Source of the DNA: Alphaproteobacteria bacterium
Lineage (GTDB): Bacteria; Pseudomonadota; Alphaproteobacteria; Micropepsales; Micropepsaceae
DNA: 64,000 nucleotides
NCBI GenBank assembly: GCA_017308475.1
Contig: JAFKEU010000013.1
Coordinates: 1-64,000 of the forward strand
Direction: 5' to 3'
A program made the translations under genes and the position numbers. The notes beneath the pieces are model-generated. The model made no database searches, was not told the DNA's origin, and worked only from the letters and a program-made list of their open reading frames with translations. This document shows positions 1 to 15,428 of this stretch, one piece after another (position 1 is the first letter of the stretch; every line of letters starts with the position of its first letter).

Positions 1-171
1 ACGGGCATCGTCAAGCTGCCGGAAGGCACCGAGATGGTGATGCCGGGCGACAATATCTCGATCGAAGTCGAACTGATCGTGCCGATCGCGATGGAAGAGA
101 AGCTGCGCTTCGCCATCCGTGAAGGCGGCCGCACCGTCGGCGCGGGCGTTGTTGCAAAGATACTGAAGTAA
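1..171 (+). CDS. tuf: Elongation factor Tu, C-terminal fragment (gene starts before the window)
   Basis: The last 56 residues of EF-Tu (domain 3) are present, ending in VAKILK. EF-Tu is the GTPase that carries aminoacyl-tRNA to the ribosome. The stretch is 169/171 identical to the 3' end of the second tuf copy at 22437-22607; the two differences (positions 120 and 144) are synonymous third-position changes. That near-identity fits gene conversion between duplicated tuf genes. It is followed by a hairpin terminator and then tRNA-Trp and secE, a usual bacterial arrangement. The second copy is broken, so this is probably the functional gene. Confidence 0.97.
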   Translation, partial: TGIVKLPEGTEMVMPGDNISIEVELIVPIAMEEKLRFAIREGGRTVGAGVVAKILK

Positions 172-175
172 TGCC

Positions 176-211
176 GTGGCCGGCGAACCAGCGCCGGCCA
201 CGACTTGTTTT
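176..211 (+). terminator. Rho-independent terminator after tuf
   Basis: A perfect 10-bp GC-rich stem (176-185 with 192-201) has a 6-nt loop and is followed by a T-rich tract (TTGTTTT). It sits between the tuf stop and the mature tRNA-Trp, so it separates tuf from the tRNA-secE-nusG unit or sets the level of readthrough. Confidence 0.7.
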
Positions 212-213
212 CT

Positions 214-289
214 AGGGGTGTAGCTCAGCTGGTAGAGCATCGGTCTCCAAAACCGAGGGCCGTGGGTTCGAGTCCCTCCGCCCCTGCCA
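214..289 (+). tRNA. trnW: tRNA-Trp (anticodon CCA)
   Basis: A 76-nt cloverleaf. The acceptor stem AGGGGTG pairs with CGCCCCT, the anticodon loop is CTCCAAA giving anticodon CCA, the T arm contains GGTTCGAGTCC, and the 3' CCA is encoded. Its position directly upstream of secE is common in bacteria. Confidence 0.97.
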
Positions 290-314
290 AGTGTAGCCAA
301 GTGTAGAAAGCGAC

Positions 315-575
315 ATGGCCGACGAGAAGAAGACGGAACTGGCAACGGCTGGCGCGGATGTGCCGGTACCCGCGCGCCGCGTCGGACCCATCGAATTCTT
401 CCGCCAGGTCAACCGCGAGCGCAAGAAGGTCACTTGGCCGACGCTCAAGGAAACCTGGCTGACCACGGTGATGGTGTTCATCATGGTCGGTGTGACCATG
501 GTGTTCTTCGCCCTGGTCGATGCCGTGCTCAATTACGGCGAGATGTTATTGATCGGCGCCCGGAGGCTTTTCTGA
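315..575 (+). CDS. secE: Preprotein translocase subunit SecE
   Basis: An 86-residue inner-membrane protein that clamps SecY in the SecYEG channel. The conserved amphipathic segment (RERKKVTWPTLKET) comes before one transmembrane helix at about residues 49-70. The 25-30 residue hydrophilic N-terminus is variable in this family. The stop overlaps the nusG start (TGATG), so the two genes are probably translationally coupled. Confidence 0.96.
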   Translation: MADEKKTELATAGADVPVPARRVGPIEFFRQVNRERKKVTWPTLKETWLTTVMVFIMVGVTMVFFALVDAVLNYGEMLLIGARRLF

Positions 576-1132
576 TGAGCGAAGCTGGAACCAAGACTGT
601 CGCCGACGCCAGATGGTACATCGTCCACACCTACTCGAACTTCGAGAAGAAGGTGAAGGAAGAGATCCTGCGTCAGGCCAAGTTGCAGGACCTCGAGGAT
701 CTGGTCGCCGATGTGGTGGTGCCGACCGAGGAAGTGCTGGAAGTGCGCCGCGGCCAGAAGGTCAAGGCCGAGCACAAATTCCTGCCCGGCTATGTGCTGC
801 TCAACGCCAAGCTGACCGACGAGGTCTATCACCTGGTCAAGAACGTGGCCAAGGTCACCGGCTTTCTGGGCCAGAACAACAAGCCGATGCCGCTGCGCCA
901 GGGCGAAGTGGACCGCATCCTCAACCAAGCGACCGAGAGCGCCGAGCATCCCAAATCCACCGTCACCTTCGAGGTCGGCGAACAGGTCAGGGTGGCGGAC
1001 GGCCCCTTCACCTCCTTCACCGGCACGGTGGAAGAGGTGGACGAAGACCGCAGCCGCGTGAAGGTGGCGGTGTCGATCTTCGGCCGGGCAACTCCTGTCG
1101 AACTTGAGTACACGCAGGTCGAAAAAATGTGA
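575..1132 (+). CDS. nusG: Transcription termination/antitermination factor NusG
   Basis: 185 residues. The NGN domain at the N-terminus (WYIVHTYSNFEKKVKEEI) binds RNA polymerase. The C-terminal KOW domain (GPFTSFTGTVEEVDEDRSRV) binds Rho or ribosomal protein S10. The open frame continues upstream, but the ATG at 575 overlaps the secE stop, has a CGGAGG ribosome-binding site at 561-566, and matches the family's usual length. Confidence 0.96.
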   Translation: MSEAGTKTVADARWYIVHTYSNFEKKVKEEILRQAKLQDLEDLVADVVVPTEEVLEVRRGQKVKAEHKFLPGYVLLNAKLTDEVYHLVKNVAKVTGFLGQNNKPMPLRQGEVDRILNQATESAEHPKSTVTFEVGEQVRVADGPFTSFTGTVEEVDEDRSRVKVAVSIFGRATPVELEYTQVEKM

Positions 1133-1144
1133 GTTTGATTTTCT

Positions 1145-1226
1145 GCCGGGCGTTCGCCCGGCGGGAGCCGGTCCGGGGCTGTGTCCGGACGAACCACTTG
1201 GTCTGATTGCCGGGCATTCGCCCGGC
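1145..1226 (+). repeat. Two near-identical hairpins in the nusG-rplK gap
   Basis: Two copies of a short palindrome lie in the 159-nt gap: GCCGGGC-GTTC-GCCCGGC at 1145-1162 and GCCGGGC-ATTC-GCCCGGC at 1209-1226. They share flanks (TGCCGGGC and CGGCGGG). Between them GTCCGG (1171-1176) and CCGGAC (1185-1190) can form a third stem. There is no T tract, so these are more likely processing or attenuation structures, or a small dispersed repeat, than terminators. Confidence 0.7.
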
Positions 1227-1291
1227 GGGGCCCGCGGGAGAAATCTTCGGATTTCGTCTGAACCGCTAAGCCGCAAAGGAGGCGGCGAGAA

Positions 1292-1720
1292 ATGGCAAAG
1301 AAGATTACCGGTTACGTCAAGCTGCAGGTGCCGGCGGGCAGCGCCAATCCGTCGCCGCCGATCGGCCCGGCGCTGGGCCAGCGCGGCCTGAACATCATGG
1401 AGTTCTGCAAGGCTTTCAACGCCAAGACGCAGGACCAGGAAAAGGGCATGCCGATCCCGGTGACCATCACCGTGTTCTCGGACAAGTCGTTCACCTTCGA
1501 GATGAAGACGCCGCCCGCGTCCTACTTTCTCAAGAAGGCGGCCAAGCTGTCCTCGGGTTCCAAGGCCCCGGGCATCACCTCCGCCGGCACCGTGACCCGT
1601 GCCCAGGTGCGCGAAATCGCCGAAGCCAAGATGAAGGACCTCAATGCCAACGACATCGAGAATGCGATGCTGATGATCGAAGGCAGCGCCCGTTCGATGG
1701 GCATCCAGGTGAGGGACTGA
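1292..1720 (+). CDS. rplK: 50S ribosomal protein L11
   Basis: 142 residues, the usual length. The N-terminal domain has the [19 protein letters not shown] signature and the C-terminal domain binds the GTPase-associated region of 23S rRNA. The ATG follows AAAGGAGGCGG at 1275-1285, a strong ribosome-binding site. It is the first gene of the rplKA pair, with a 5-nt gap to rplA. Confidence 0.97.
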   Translation: MAKKITGYVKLQVPAGSANPSPPIGPALGQRGLNIMEFCKAFNAKTQDQEKGMPIPVTITVFSDKSFTFEMKTPPASYFLKKAAKLSSGSKAPGITSAGTVTRAQVREIAEAKMKDLNANDIENAMLMIEGSARSMGIQVRD

Positions 1721-1725
1721 CCGCC

Positions 1726-2433
1726 ATGGCCACCAGCAAGCGTTTCAAGAAGGCCATCGAAGGCCTGGACTCGGGCAAGACCTACTCGGTCGAGGAAGCC
1801 GTCAAGCTGATCAAGGCGCGCGCCACCGCCAAGTTCGACGAGACCATCGAGGTGTCGCTGAACCTGGGCGTCGATCCGCGCCATGCCGACCAGATGGTGC
1901 GCGGCGTCGTCTCGCTGCCGTCGGGCACGGGCCGTTCGCTGCGCGTCGCAGTCTTCGCCAAGGGTGCCAAGGCCGATGAGGCCCGGGCCGCCGGCGCCGA
2001 CATCGTCGGCGCGGAAGAACTGGCTGCCGAAGTGCAGGCGGGCAAGATCGACTTCGACCGCTGCATCGCCACCCCGGACATGATGGGCGTGGTGGGCCGC
2101 CTCGGCAAGGTGCTGGGCCCGCGCAACCTGATGCCCAATCCCAAGGTCGGCACCGTGACCATGGACGTCACCAAGGCCATCAAGGACGCCAAGGGCGGCG
2201 CGGTGGAATTCCGCGTTGAAAAGGCGGGCATCGTGCAGGCCGGCGTCGGCAAGGCCAGCTTCAGCGAGGAAGCCATCATCGCCAACGTCAAGGCGTTCGT
2301 GGACAGCGTGATGAAGGCCAGGCCCTCGGGCGCCAAGGGCAACTACATGAAGAAGATCTCCCTCAGCTCCACCATGGGGCCGGGCGTGAAGATCACCTTG
2401 TCTTCTGTTGATGCAGGTGGTGCGGCCGTTTAG
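1726..2433 (+). CDS. rplA: 50S ribosomal protein L1
   Basis: 235 residues covering the two-domain L1 fold, with the signature [17 protein letters not shown] in the middle. It binds the L1 stalk of 23S rRNA. In other bacteria L1 represses its own operon by binding an mRNA mimic of that site; no such mimic is assigned here. Confidence 0.97.
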   Translation: MATSKRFKKAIEGLDSGKTYSVEEAVKLIKARATAKFDETIEVSLNLGVDPRHADQMVRGVVSLPSGTGRSLRVAVFAKGAKADEARAAGADIVGAEELAAEVQAGKIDFDRCIATPDMMGVVGRLGKVLGPRNLMPNPKVGTVTMDVTKAIKDAKGGAVEFRVEKAGIVQAGVGKASFSEEAIIANVKAFVDSVMKARPSGAKGNYMKKISLSSTMGPGVKITLSSVDAGGAAV

Positions 2434-2441
2434 GTAACTGG

Positions 2442-2473
2442 ATGGCCCGCACGCGCTGACGCTGGCGGGCCAT
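2442..2473 (+). repeat. Hairpin after rplA, member of a dispersed palindromic family
   Basis: ATGGCCCGC (2442-2450) pairs perfectly with GCGGGCCAT (2465-2473) around a 14-nt loop. A short TTTT lies 5 nt after the stem's flanking GACAGG, so it may act as a weak terminator between rplA and rplJ. The reverse complement reads GTCATGGCCCGC...GCGGGCCATCC, matching copies near 31707, 59851, 60942 and 60984. Confidence 0.7.
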
Positions 2474-2519
2474 GACAGGTTTTGAGGAATTCCGCGGGCG
2501 ATCGCGGGAACTGTCCGAG

Positions 2520-2690
2520 ACTGCTGGAGACCGGAAGGTCTTAAAATTCTCCAGCACAGACAGGGAATGAACCGGGATTGGAGCCCATCTTCCAGTTGGA
2601 AATGGCCTCCCTGATCGGGTTTGGACCCTGGGGCAGCGTTTGAAGCAACAGGGTAGGCGACGGATCGCTCCCGCCGCCTGCAAGTAGGAG
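2520..2690 (+). promoter_or_regulatory. Candidate L10-type autoregulatory mRNA leader of rplJL
   Basis: The 263-nt gap before rplJ can fold. TGCTGGAGA (2522-2530) pairs with TCTCCAGCA (2548-2556), TTCCA/TGGAA forms a small stem near 2590-2601, and ACCCTG (2625-2630) pairs with CAGGGT (2649-2654). Many bacteria carry a structured leader here that binds the L10-L12 complex and represses translation. The stems are visible; assigning them to that family is inference from position. Confidence 0.45.
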
Positions 2691-2696
2691 AGCAAA

Positions 2697-3212
2697 GTGG
2701 AAAAAGCCAAGAAGGCGGAAGTCGTCGAAGACCTGAACCAGGTCTTTGCGAATGCCGGCTCGGTGGTGGTTGCCCACTATTCCGGCATGACGGTGGCCCA
2801 GATGAGCGACCTGCGCACGCGTATGCGCGAGCAGGGTGCCTCGTTCCGCGTGGCCAAGAACCGTCTGGCGGTGCGCGCTCTGAAGGGAACGCCGATCGAA
2901 GGCATCGCCCACCTGTTCAAGGGGCCCACCGGCATCGCCGTCAGCGATGATCCGGTCGCCGCTTCGAAGGTGGCCGCTGCCTATGCCAAGGACAACGAGA
3001 AGCTCGTGATCCTGGGCGGGTCGGTTGGAACGACGGCTCTGGACGCCGCGGGTGTGAAAGCCCTGGCGACCCTGCCGTCGCTCGATGCGCTCAGGGGCAA
3101 GATCCTGGGTCTTCTGCAGGCCCCGGCGACCAAGATCGCCGGCGTGCTGCAGGCGCCCGGCGGTCAGCTGGCCCGTGTCATCGGCGCGTATTCCACGAAG
3201 GACGCCGCGTGA
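2697..3212 (+). CDS. rplJ: 50S ribosomal protein L10
   Basis: 171 residues. L10 forms the base of the ribosomal stalk that carries L7/L12 dimers. The start is a GTG at 2697 preceded by TAGGAG (2684-2689), and the protein begins [16 protein letters not shown], as expected for the family. The alanine-rich C-terminal helix that binds L12 dimers ends at [10 protein letters not shown]. Confidence 0.96.
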   Translation: MEKAKKAEVVEDLNQVFANAGSVVVAHYSGMTVAQMSDLRTRMREQGASFRVAKNRLAVRALKGTPIEGIAHLFKGPTGIAVSDDPVAASKVAAAYAKDNEKLVILGGSVGTTALDAAGVKALATLPSLDALRGKILGLLQAPATKIAGVLQAPGGQLARVIGAYSTKDAA

Positions 3213-3222
3213 GGCAACAACA

Positions 3223-3248
3223 CCCGGATTTTCCTCGGAAAATCCGGG
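3223..3248 (+). promoter_or_regulatory. Strong hairpin between rplJ and rplL
   Basis: CCCGGATTTTCC (3223-3234) and GGAAAATCCGGG (3237-3248) are exact complements, giving up to 12 bp with a minimal loop. No T run follows. L12 is needed in several copies per L10, so a structure here could protect a processed rplL message or set relative expression. That role is inferred from position. Confidence 0.65.
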
Positions 3249-3302
3249 CATCCGAAGAGTCCAACGTAAATATCCAAACCCGAATTCAAAGGAACTTTTG
3301 CA

Positions 3303-3677
3303 ATGTCGAAGATCGAAAAGCTGGTTGATGACCTGTCTTCCCTGACCGTTCTGGAGGCCGCCGATCTGGCGAAGCTTCTGGAAGAGAAGTGGGGCGTCTC
3401 TGCCGCCGCGCCGGTGGCCGTTGCCGCCGCCCCGGCTTCGGCCGCCGCCGCCCCCGCTGCGGAGAAGACCGAATTCACCGTCGTCCTGACCGACGCCGGT
3501 GACAAAAAGATCAATGTTATCAAGGAAGTGCGCGCGATCACGGGCCTTGGCCTCAAGGAAGCCAAGGACCTGGTCGAGGGCGCTCCCAAGGAAGTGAAGG
3601 CCGACGTGTCGAAGGACGAAGCTGCCAAGCTCAAGAAGCAGCTTGAGGACGCCGGCGCCAAGGTTGAGCTTAAGTAG
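3303..3677 (+). CDS. rplL: 50S ribosomal protein L7/L12
   Basis: 124 residues. It has an N-terminal dimerisation helix, an alanine/proline-rich flexible hinge at about residues 36-53, and the C-terminal factor-binding domain ([25 protein letters not shown] pattern). It recruits EF-Tu, EF-G and other GTPases to the ribosome. The ribosome-binding site AAAGGAA lies just upstream. Confidence 0.97.
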   Translation: MSKIEKLVDDLSSLTVLEAADLAKLLEEKWGVSAAAPVAVAAAPASAAAAPAAEKTEFTVVLTDAGDKKINVIKEVRAITGLGLKEAKDLVEGAPKEVKADVSKDEAAKLKKQLEDAGAKVELK

Positions 3678-3736
3678 GTCAGGAGGCTCAGCGGGTTGAA
3701 AAACCGCGTGAGCGTGCATATTTCGTTCACCCACCC

Positions 3737-3765
3737 CCCCTTCGGCGATTCCCTCGCCGGAGGGG
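3737..3765 (+). promoter_or_regulatory. Hairpin in the rplL-rpoB gap
   Basis: CCCCTTCGGCGA (3737-3748) pairs with TCGCCGGAGGGG (3754-3765), 12 bp including one G-U, with a 5-nt loop. No T run follows. An attenuator and RNase III site occupies the same gap in E. coli, so an attenuating or processing role is plausible here but not shown. Confidence 0.6.
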
Positions 3766-3845
3766 CCGGTGGCGTTTGCCATTGGTTTGAACTGCTGGTT
3801 TCCAGCTTCGGGCAGGTAACGGCCTCTCAGCCGTAAAGGATCCAC

Positions 3846-7937
<4,092 letters not shown>

Positions 7938-7951
7938 ACGCAACTGCTGCC

Positions 7952-8026
7952 CCTCATGCGTCGACAGGCTCTGCATGAGGCGGTTTTGGATTTGTCCTCA
8001 CCCTGAGCCCGTCGAAGGGTGAGGAC
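7952..8026. repeat. Pair of REP-like hairpins between rpoB and rpoC
   Basis: Hairpin 1: CCTCATGC (7952-7959) with GCATGAGG (7973-7980), whose loop contains GTCGACAGGCTCT. Hairpin 2: GTCCTCACCCT (7994-8004) with AGGGTGAGGAC (8016-8026), whose loop is GAGCCCGTCGA. The loops are inverted versions of one core (GAGCC-GTCGA and TCGAC-GGCTC), so the two elements form an inverted pair of the CCCTGAGCC-GTCGAAGGG type widely dispersed in alphaproteobacteria. Confidence 0.75.
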
Positions 8027-8091
8027 GAACATAAACGAGGACCGGCTCTGGAAACGCCCACCGCCCGGTTCGAAGTTGAAAGGACGCTCGA

Positions 8092-12282
<4,191 letters not shown>

Positions 12283-12290
12283 GCCCCGCC

Positions 12291-12343
12291 TGTCATCCCG
12301 GGCGCGGCGCAGCATGGAATGATGCGCCGCAGACCCGGGACCC
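12291..12343. repeat. GTCATCCCGGG-type imperfect palindrome
   Basis: TGTCATCCCGGG at one end and CCCGGGACCC at the other flank inner arms GGCGCAGCAT and ATGCGCCGCA. The form resembles the widespread dispersed GTCATCCCGG...CCGGGACC repeats of alphaproteobacteria. It lies between the rpoC stop and the terminator, so it would be transcribed. Confidence 0.6.
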
Positions 12344-12351
12344 AAGGAACC

Positions 12352-12380
12352 AGGCCGCCAGCAATGGCGGCCTTTTTCTT
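12352..12380 (+). terminator. Rho-independent terminator of the rpoBC operon
   Basis: AGGCCGCC (12352-12359) pairs with GGCGGCCT (12366-12373) around AGCAAT and is followed by TTTTCTTTG. This is a classical terminator 70 nt after rpoC, so the genes downstream need their own promoters. Confidence 0.9.
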
Positions 12381-12395
12381 TGTATTTCTGTTTTC

Positions 12396-12517
12396 ACCCC
12401 CTCCGGCTTTCGCAACTTTGCTCGGCATGGCTCCCGCTCTCGCGGGAAGGCCATGCCTTCGCGTTGCTGCAGCCACCTCCCCCTCAGAGGCGCTGCGCGC
12501 CGAGGGGGAGGCGGGCC
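12396..12517 (-). repeat. Composite palindromic repeat, copy A
   Basis: Read on the minus strand it starts GCCCGCCTCCCCCTC, has an inner palindrome, continues GAGGGGGAGGTGGCTGCAGC, then a second inner palindrome (GGCATGGC...GCCATGCC), and ends GCGAAAGCCGGAGGGGG. The ends and order of blocks match the copy at 15321-15428 and, in shorter form, the copy at 61981-62048. Confidence 0.7.
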
Positions 12518-12626
12518 TGTGTTTTCATTATGTGTCATCCCCGGCTAGCCGCGATCAGCGGCGAGGGAAGGGTATCCAGGATTCCAAACAGAAGGGCGTC
12601 TGTCGCGCCGTTTTGACTCATTTCTT

Positions 12627-12651
12627 GTCATTCCCGCGAAAGCGGGAATCC
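12627..12651. repeat. GTCATTCCCGC-GAAA-GCGGGAATCC palindrome
   Basis: An 8-bp perfect stem (ATTCCCGC/GCGGGAAT) closed by a GAAA tetraloop. This short dispersed palindrome is common in many proteobacterial intergenic regions. Here it lies about 30 nt past the end of the minus-strand gene at 12682. Confidence 0.7.
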
Positions 12652-12681
12652 AACCTGGTCGCCGACGATGGCGGTTTTTTC

Positions 12682-13176
12682 CTATAGCTGTACGGAAAGT
12701 TGCCAAGTCGTTGATCGCGCACGAGCTAGAAGCTCTGGAATAGAACTCAACAGCATCTCTCCAGTGAGGTTGTTGTGGAGCATAACCTTATGGCGATCGC
12801 CTAGTGCCTCCGCTGCTTCAATTTCGCTTTCGGTAAAAGCAAAGAAGTATCCAGAGAAATCTTTGCACACACGACTCTGGTTGGCGGTCTTGATTTCGAC
12901 GAAAGTCATAAGATCAATAATCTTGCGAAGTTGCTCGATATCGAACCAATCAATAATTACAGCTTCGGGCAATGCGATGGCATCGAAGCTGGTCCCCTTA
13001 ATTCTGATGCCGGTCTGGGCAAGGGCCGCGAGAAGGTTTGCAAGAGCCTTTCCCTTTGGCCTGGTAATAAAATGAGCGTTTACGCCAAGTACGGCGCGCT
13101 CTCCTGCTGCGCCTCGTTGATTCGCTAGTCTTTTTAGGTGTTCCCGCTTCAACGAGAGTAAAGTTGCTGCGTCCAT
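12682..13176 (-). CDS. Hypothetical protein with PD-(D/E)XK-like motifs, lower GC than its neighbours
   Basis: 164 residues; I do not recognise the family. The middle of the protein has an Asp in SFDAIAL (about residue 64), and a strand carrying VEIKTA (about 92-97), an arrangement like the D...ExK active site of PD-(D/E)XK nucleases. A basic, helix-rich N-terminus (LKREHLKRLANQRG) precedes it. Base composition is visibly more AT-rich and codon use less GC-biased than flanking genes, which suggests transfer. It has no operon partner. DNA cleavage is not established. Confidence 0.7.
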   Translation of the reverse strand: MDAATLLSLKREHLKRLANQRGAAGERAVLGVNAHFITRPKGKALANLLAALAQTGIRIKGTSFDAIALPEAVIIDWFDIEQLRKIIDLMTFVEIKTANQSRVCKDFSGYFFAFTESEIEAAEALGDRHKVMLHNNLTGEMLLSSIPELLARARSTTWQLSVQL

Positions 13177-13387
13177 ATCGCTCCCCGGCGTGTCCGCTGC
13201 TTATGGCTTATTCTAACATCCAACGGTGAAATCAGGAGGGCGCATCCCCATATCGGCGCTAGGGTGTGCGTATGAGGGAACAGAAACCGATGTTGATAAA
13301 GGGGGAGGGGGCACAAAATCCGCCCCGAAATCCCCGCGGCTTTCCCGGGAATCGCCGGGCGAACCTGCTGGACAGCGGAACCGCGCC

Positions 13388-14806
13388 GTGACCCTGCCCA
13401 AGCCCTTTTCCTGGTCCCGTGAAGACGCCCGCGCCGGCAAGCTGAACGGCAGGTTCCTGATCGGTGTGCTGACCACCGGCATCTACTGCCTGCCGTCCTG
13501 CCCCGCCCGCCCGCCCAAGCCCGAGAATGTCCGTCTGTTCGCCACCGAAACCGCAGCCCAGGCGGCGGGCCTGCGCGCCTGCAAGCGCTGCCGCCCCGAC
13601 CTCTATTACCGGGGTGAGGATGAGAACATCGCTCTGTTCGAGGGGCTCGCCGCCCGCGTCGTCGCCGCGCCGGAAAGCTTTGCCGACGCCACGGCCTTGG
13701 GACGCGCCTGCGGCGTCTCCCTGACCAAGCTGGGCGATCTGTTCCGCGATCATGCTCATCTGGCCCCGGCCCAATGGCTGCGCCGCCAGCGGGTGGCAAA
13801 GGCCGCCGCCGAGCTGCTCGCCACGCGCGGCCGCATCGCCGAGATCGGTTTCGGCGCCGGCTTTGAATCGGAGTCGGTCTTTCATCGCCAGTTCCTTGCC
13901 CAGATGCGGATGACGCCCGGCGCCTGGCGCGCGCTGGACGGGGCGAAGACGTTCCTGCTGCAACTGCCGCCCGGCTATCGCGCCAGGGAGATCCTTGCCT
14001 ATCACGCCCGCGATCCCGAAGGGCTCTGCGAGAAGAGCGAGGGCAACGTGATCTGGAAGGCGTTGCACACGCCCGATGCGCCGGTGGTGCTGGAACTGTC
14101 GCTGGAGAAGGAGGGCGCGTGGGGCCGCGTTCATGCCGATCGAAGGCTGGGCCGCGAAAGCATGGCGGCCATCCACGCCGCGGCGCTGCGCATGTTGTCG
14201 CTGACCAACGACGTCACCCAGTTCGAAACCCGTCACGCCGCCTTCATCGCCCCGCGCCGGGGCCTTCGCATGCCGCTGTTGCCGACCGGCTTCGACGCCC
14301 TGTGCTGGGGCATTGTCGGTCAGCAGATCAACATCAAGTTCGCTGTAAGCCTTCGCCGCGAACTAATTGAAATTGCTGGCGAACCGATCGGCCGCATGCG
14401 CGCCCATCCCACCCCGGATGCGGTTGCCAACATCGATGTCGCCACGCTCCATAGCCGCCGCTATTCGCGCTCCAAGGCCGGCTATCTGATCGACGCCGCG
14501 CGCGCCGTGGCCGCCGGCGAACTGGACATCGAACGCCTGACCGAAGGCTCGGCCGTCGCCGCGGAAAAACGCCTGACTGCCCGGCGCGGCATCGGCACCT
14601 GGACGGCGCGCTATGTGATGATGCGTGGCGGCTTTGCCGACAGCGCCCCGGTCGGCGACAGCGCACTGGCGACCGCGCTTCAGCGGCTGCACAAGCTGCC
14701 GGAACGTCCCGATCCCGACCACGCCGCCCGGCTGATGAGCGCCTATGCGCCTCATCGCAGCCTGGCGACCATGCACCTTTGGACCAGTCTCAAGGAGGCA
14801 TCATGA
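13388..14806 (+). CDS. Ada-type regulator fused to AlkA DNA glycosylase
   Basis: 472 residues from a GTG start. Residues 34, 38, 65 and 68 are the four zinc cysteines of the Ada N-terminal domain, one of which accepts methyl groups from methylphosphotriesters in Ada. An AraC-type helix-turn-helix follows at about 85-170. The rest is AlkA-like 3-methyladenine DNA glycosylase with a helix-hairpin-helix (GIGTWTARYVMMRG) and the catalytic Asp in PVGDSAL. The frame is open to 13226, but homology begins at LPKPFSWS, supporting the GTG. The stop overlaps ogt by 4 nt. The symbol ada or alkA alone would be misleading. Confidence 0.92.
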   Translation: MTLPKPFSWSREDARAGKLNGRFLIGVLTTGIYCLPSCPARPPKPENVRLFATETAAQAAGLRACKRCRPDLYYRGEDENIALFEGLAARVVAAPESFADATALGRACGVSLTKLGDLFRDHAHLAPAQWLRRQRVAKAAAELLATRGRIAEIGFGAGFESESVFHRQFLAQMRMTPGAWRALDGAKTFLLQLPPGYRAREILAYHARDPEGLCEKSEGNVIWKALHTPDAPVVLELSLEKEGAWGRVHADRRLGRESMAAIHAAALRMLSLTNDVTQFETRHAAFIAPRRGLRMPLLPTGFDALCWGIVGQQINIKFAVSLRRELIEIAGEPIGRMRAHPTPDAVANIDVATLHSRRYSRSKAGYLIDAARAVAAGELDIERLTEGSAVAAEKRLTARRGIGTWTARYVMMRGGFADSAPVGDSALATALQRLHKLPERPDPDHAARLMSAYAPHRSLATMHLWTSLKEAS

Positions 14807-15309
14807 AGAAGACCTGGTGGGCCCCCATCAAATCCCCGTTTCAGACCTTCGCCGCCTGGGTGGACGAAGAAGGACGCCTGCTGCGCTTCAACCTGCGCGC
14901 CACCGGCGCCGCCAACGTCGATCCGGCCGCCGAGAAGAACGAACGCAAGCTGGCCCATGTCCAGCGCCAGGTGAACGAGTATGCCGCCGGCAAGCGGCGA
15001 GATTTCGATCTGGAACTGCTGCCGGACGGGCCGGAGTTCGACCGCAAGGTTTGGCGGGCGCTGCTCGACATCCCCTTCGGCACCACGACATATTACGGCG
15101 CCATCGCCGAACGCATCGGCCACCCGACGGCCGCGCGCGCGGTCGGCGCCGCCAACGGCGCCAACCCCATCGCGCTGGTGATCCCCTGCCACCGCGTCAT
15201 CGGCAAGGACGGCAGCCTGACCGGCTATGGCGGCGGCCTGCCGCTCAAGCGCAAGCTCCTGGAGCACGAGGCGCGGGTGGTGGGGACCAGACTGGATCTC
15301 TTTGGTTGA
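14803..15309 (+). CDS. ogt: Methylated-DNA--protein-cysteine methyltransferase
   Basis: 168 residues. The active-site motif IPCHRVIGKDG is intact; the cysteine takes the methyl group from O6-methylguanine. The ATG at 14803 lies 5 nt after AGGAGG and overlaps the stop of the Ada-AlkA gene (ATGA), giving translational coupling. The pair together supplies phosphotriester sensing, base excision and O6-methylguanine reversal, which in E. coli are split between ada, alkA and ogt. Confidence 0.95.
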   Translation: MKKTWWAPIKSPFQTFAAWVDEEGRLLRFNLRATGAANVDPAAEKNERKLAHVQRQVNEYAAGKRRDFDLELLPDGPEFDRKVWRALLDIPFGTTTYYGAIAERIGHPTAARAVGAANGANPIALVIPCHRVIGKDGSLTGYGGGLPLKRKLLEHEARVVGTRLDLFG

Positions 15310-15320
15310 AGCAGGTACAG

Positions 15321-15428
15321 GCCCGCCTCCCCCTCATGCGCGCAAGCGCACAGGAGGGGGAGGTGGTTTCAGCGTGCGAAGGCGACCACTTGGCAGCCGA
15401 GCGTAAGCTGAAACCGGAGGGGGGCCAC
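15321..15428 (+). repeat. Composite palindromic repeat, copy B
   Basis: It starts GCCCGCCTCCCCCTCATG, has an inner palindrome (TGCGC/GCGCA), then GGAGGGGGAGGTGG, a second region with GAGCGTAAGC, and ends CCGGAGGGGGGCCAC. It ends exactly at the stop codon of the convergent TonB-dependent receptor gene and begins 11 nt after the ogt stop, filling the convergent gap. Confidence 0.7.

Larger units (their letters stand above)
12283..12681. other. Gene-free, repeat-rich spacer after rpoC
   Basis: I see no credible gene here. The open frames that cross it run through palindromes and low-complexity repeat DNA. It holds a GTCATCCCGGG-type palindrome, the rpoBC terminator, a long composite repeat and a GTCATTCCCGC palindrome, each listed separately. 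A stretch at 12536-12590 starting GTGTCATCCCCGGC and ending GGATTCC looks like a decayed further copy of the same kind. Confidence 0.7.

Noticed and set aside
12319..12687. 122-codon plus-strand open frame after rpoC
   Set aside because: It runs through a terminator and three palindromic repeats and has no homology or ribosome-binding site.
13226..13387. 54-residue N-terminal extension of the Ada-AlkA protein
   Set aside because: It is low-complexity and unlike any Ada N-terminus; homology begins at the GTG at 13388.
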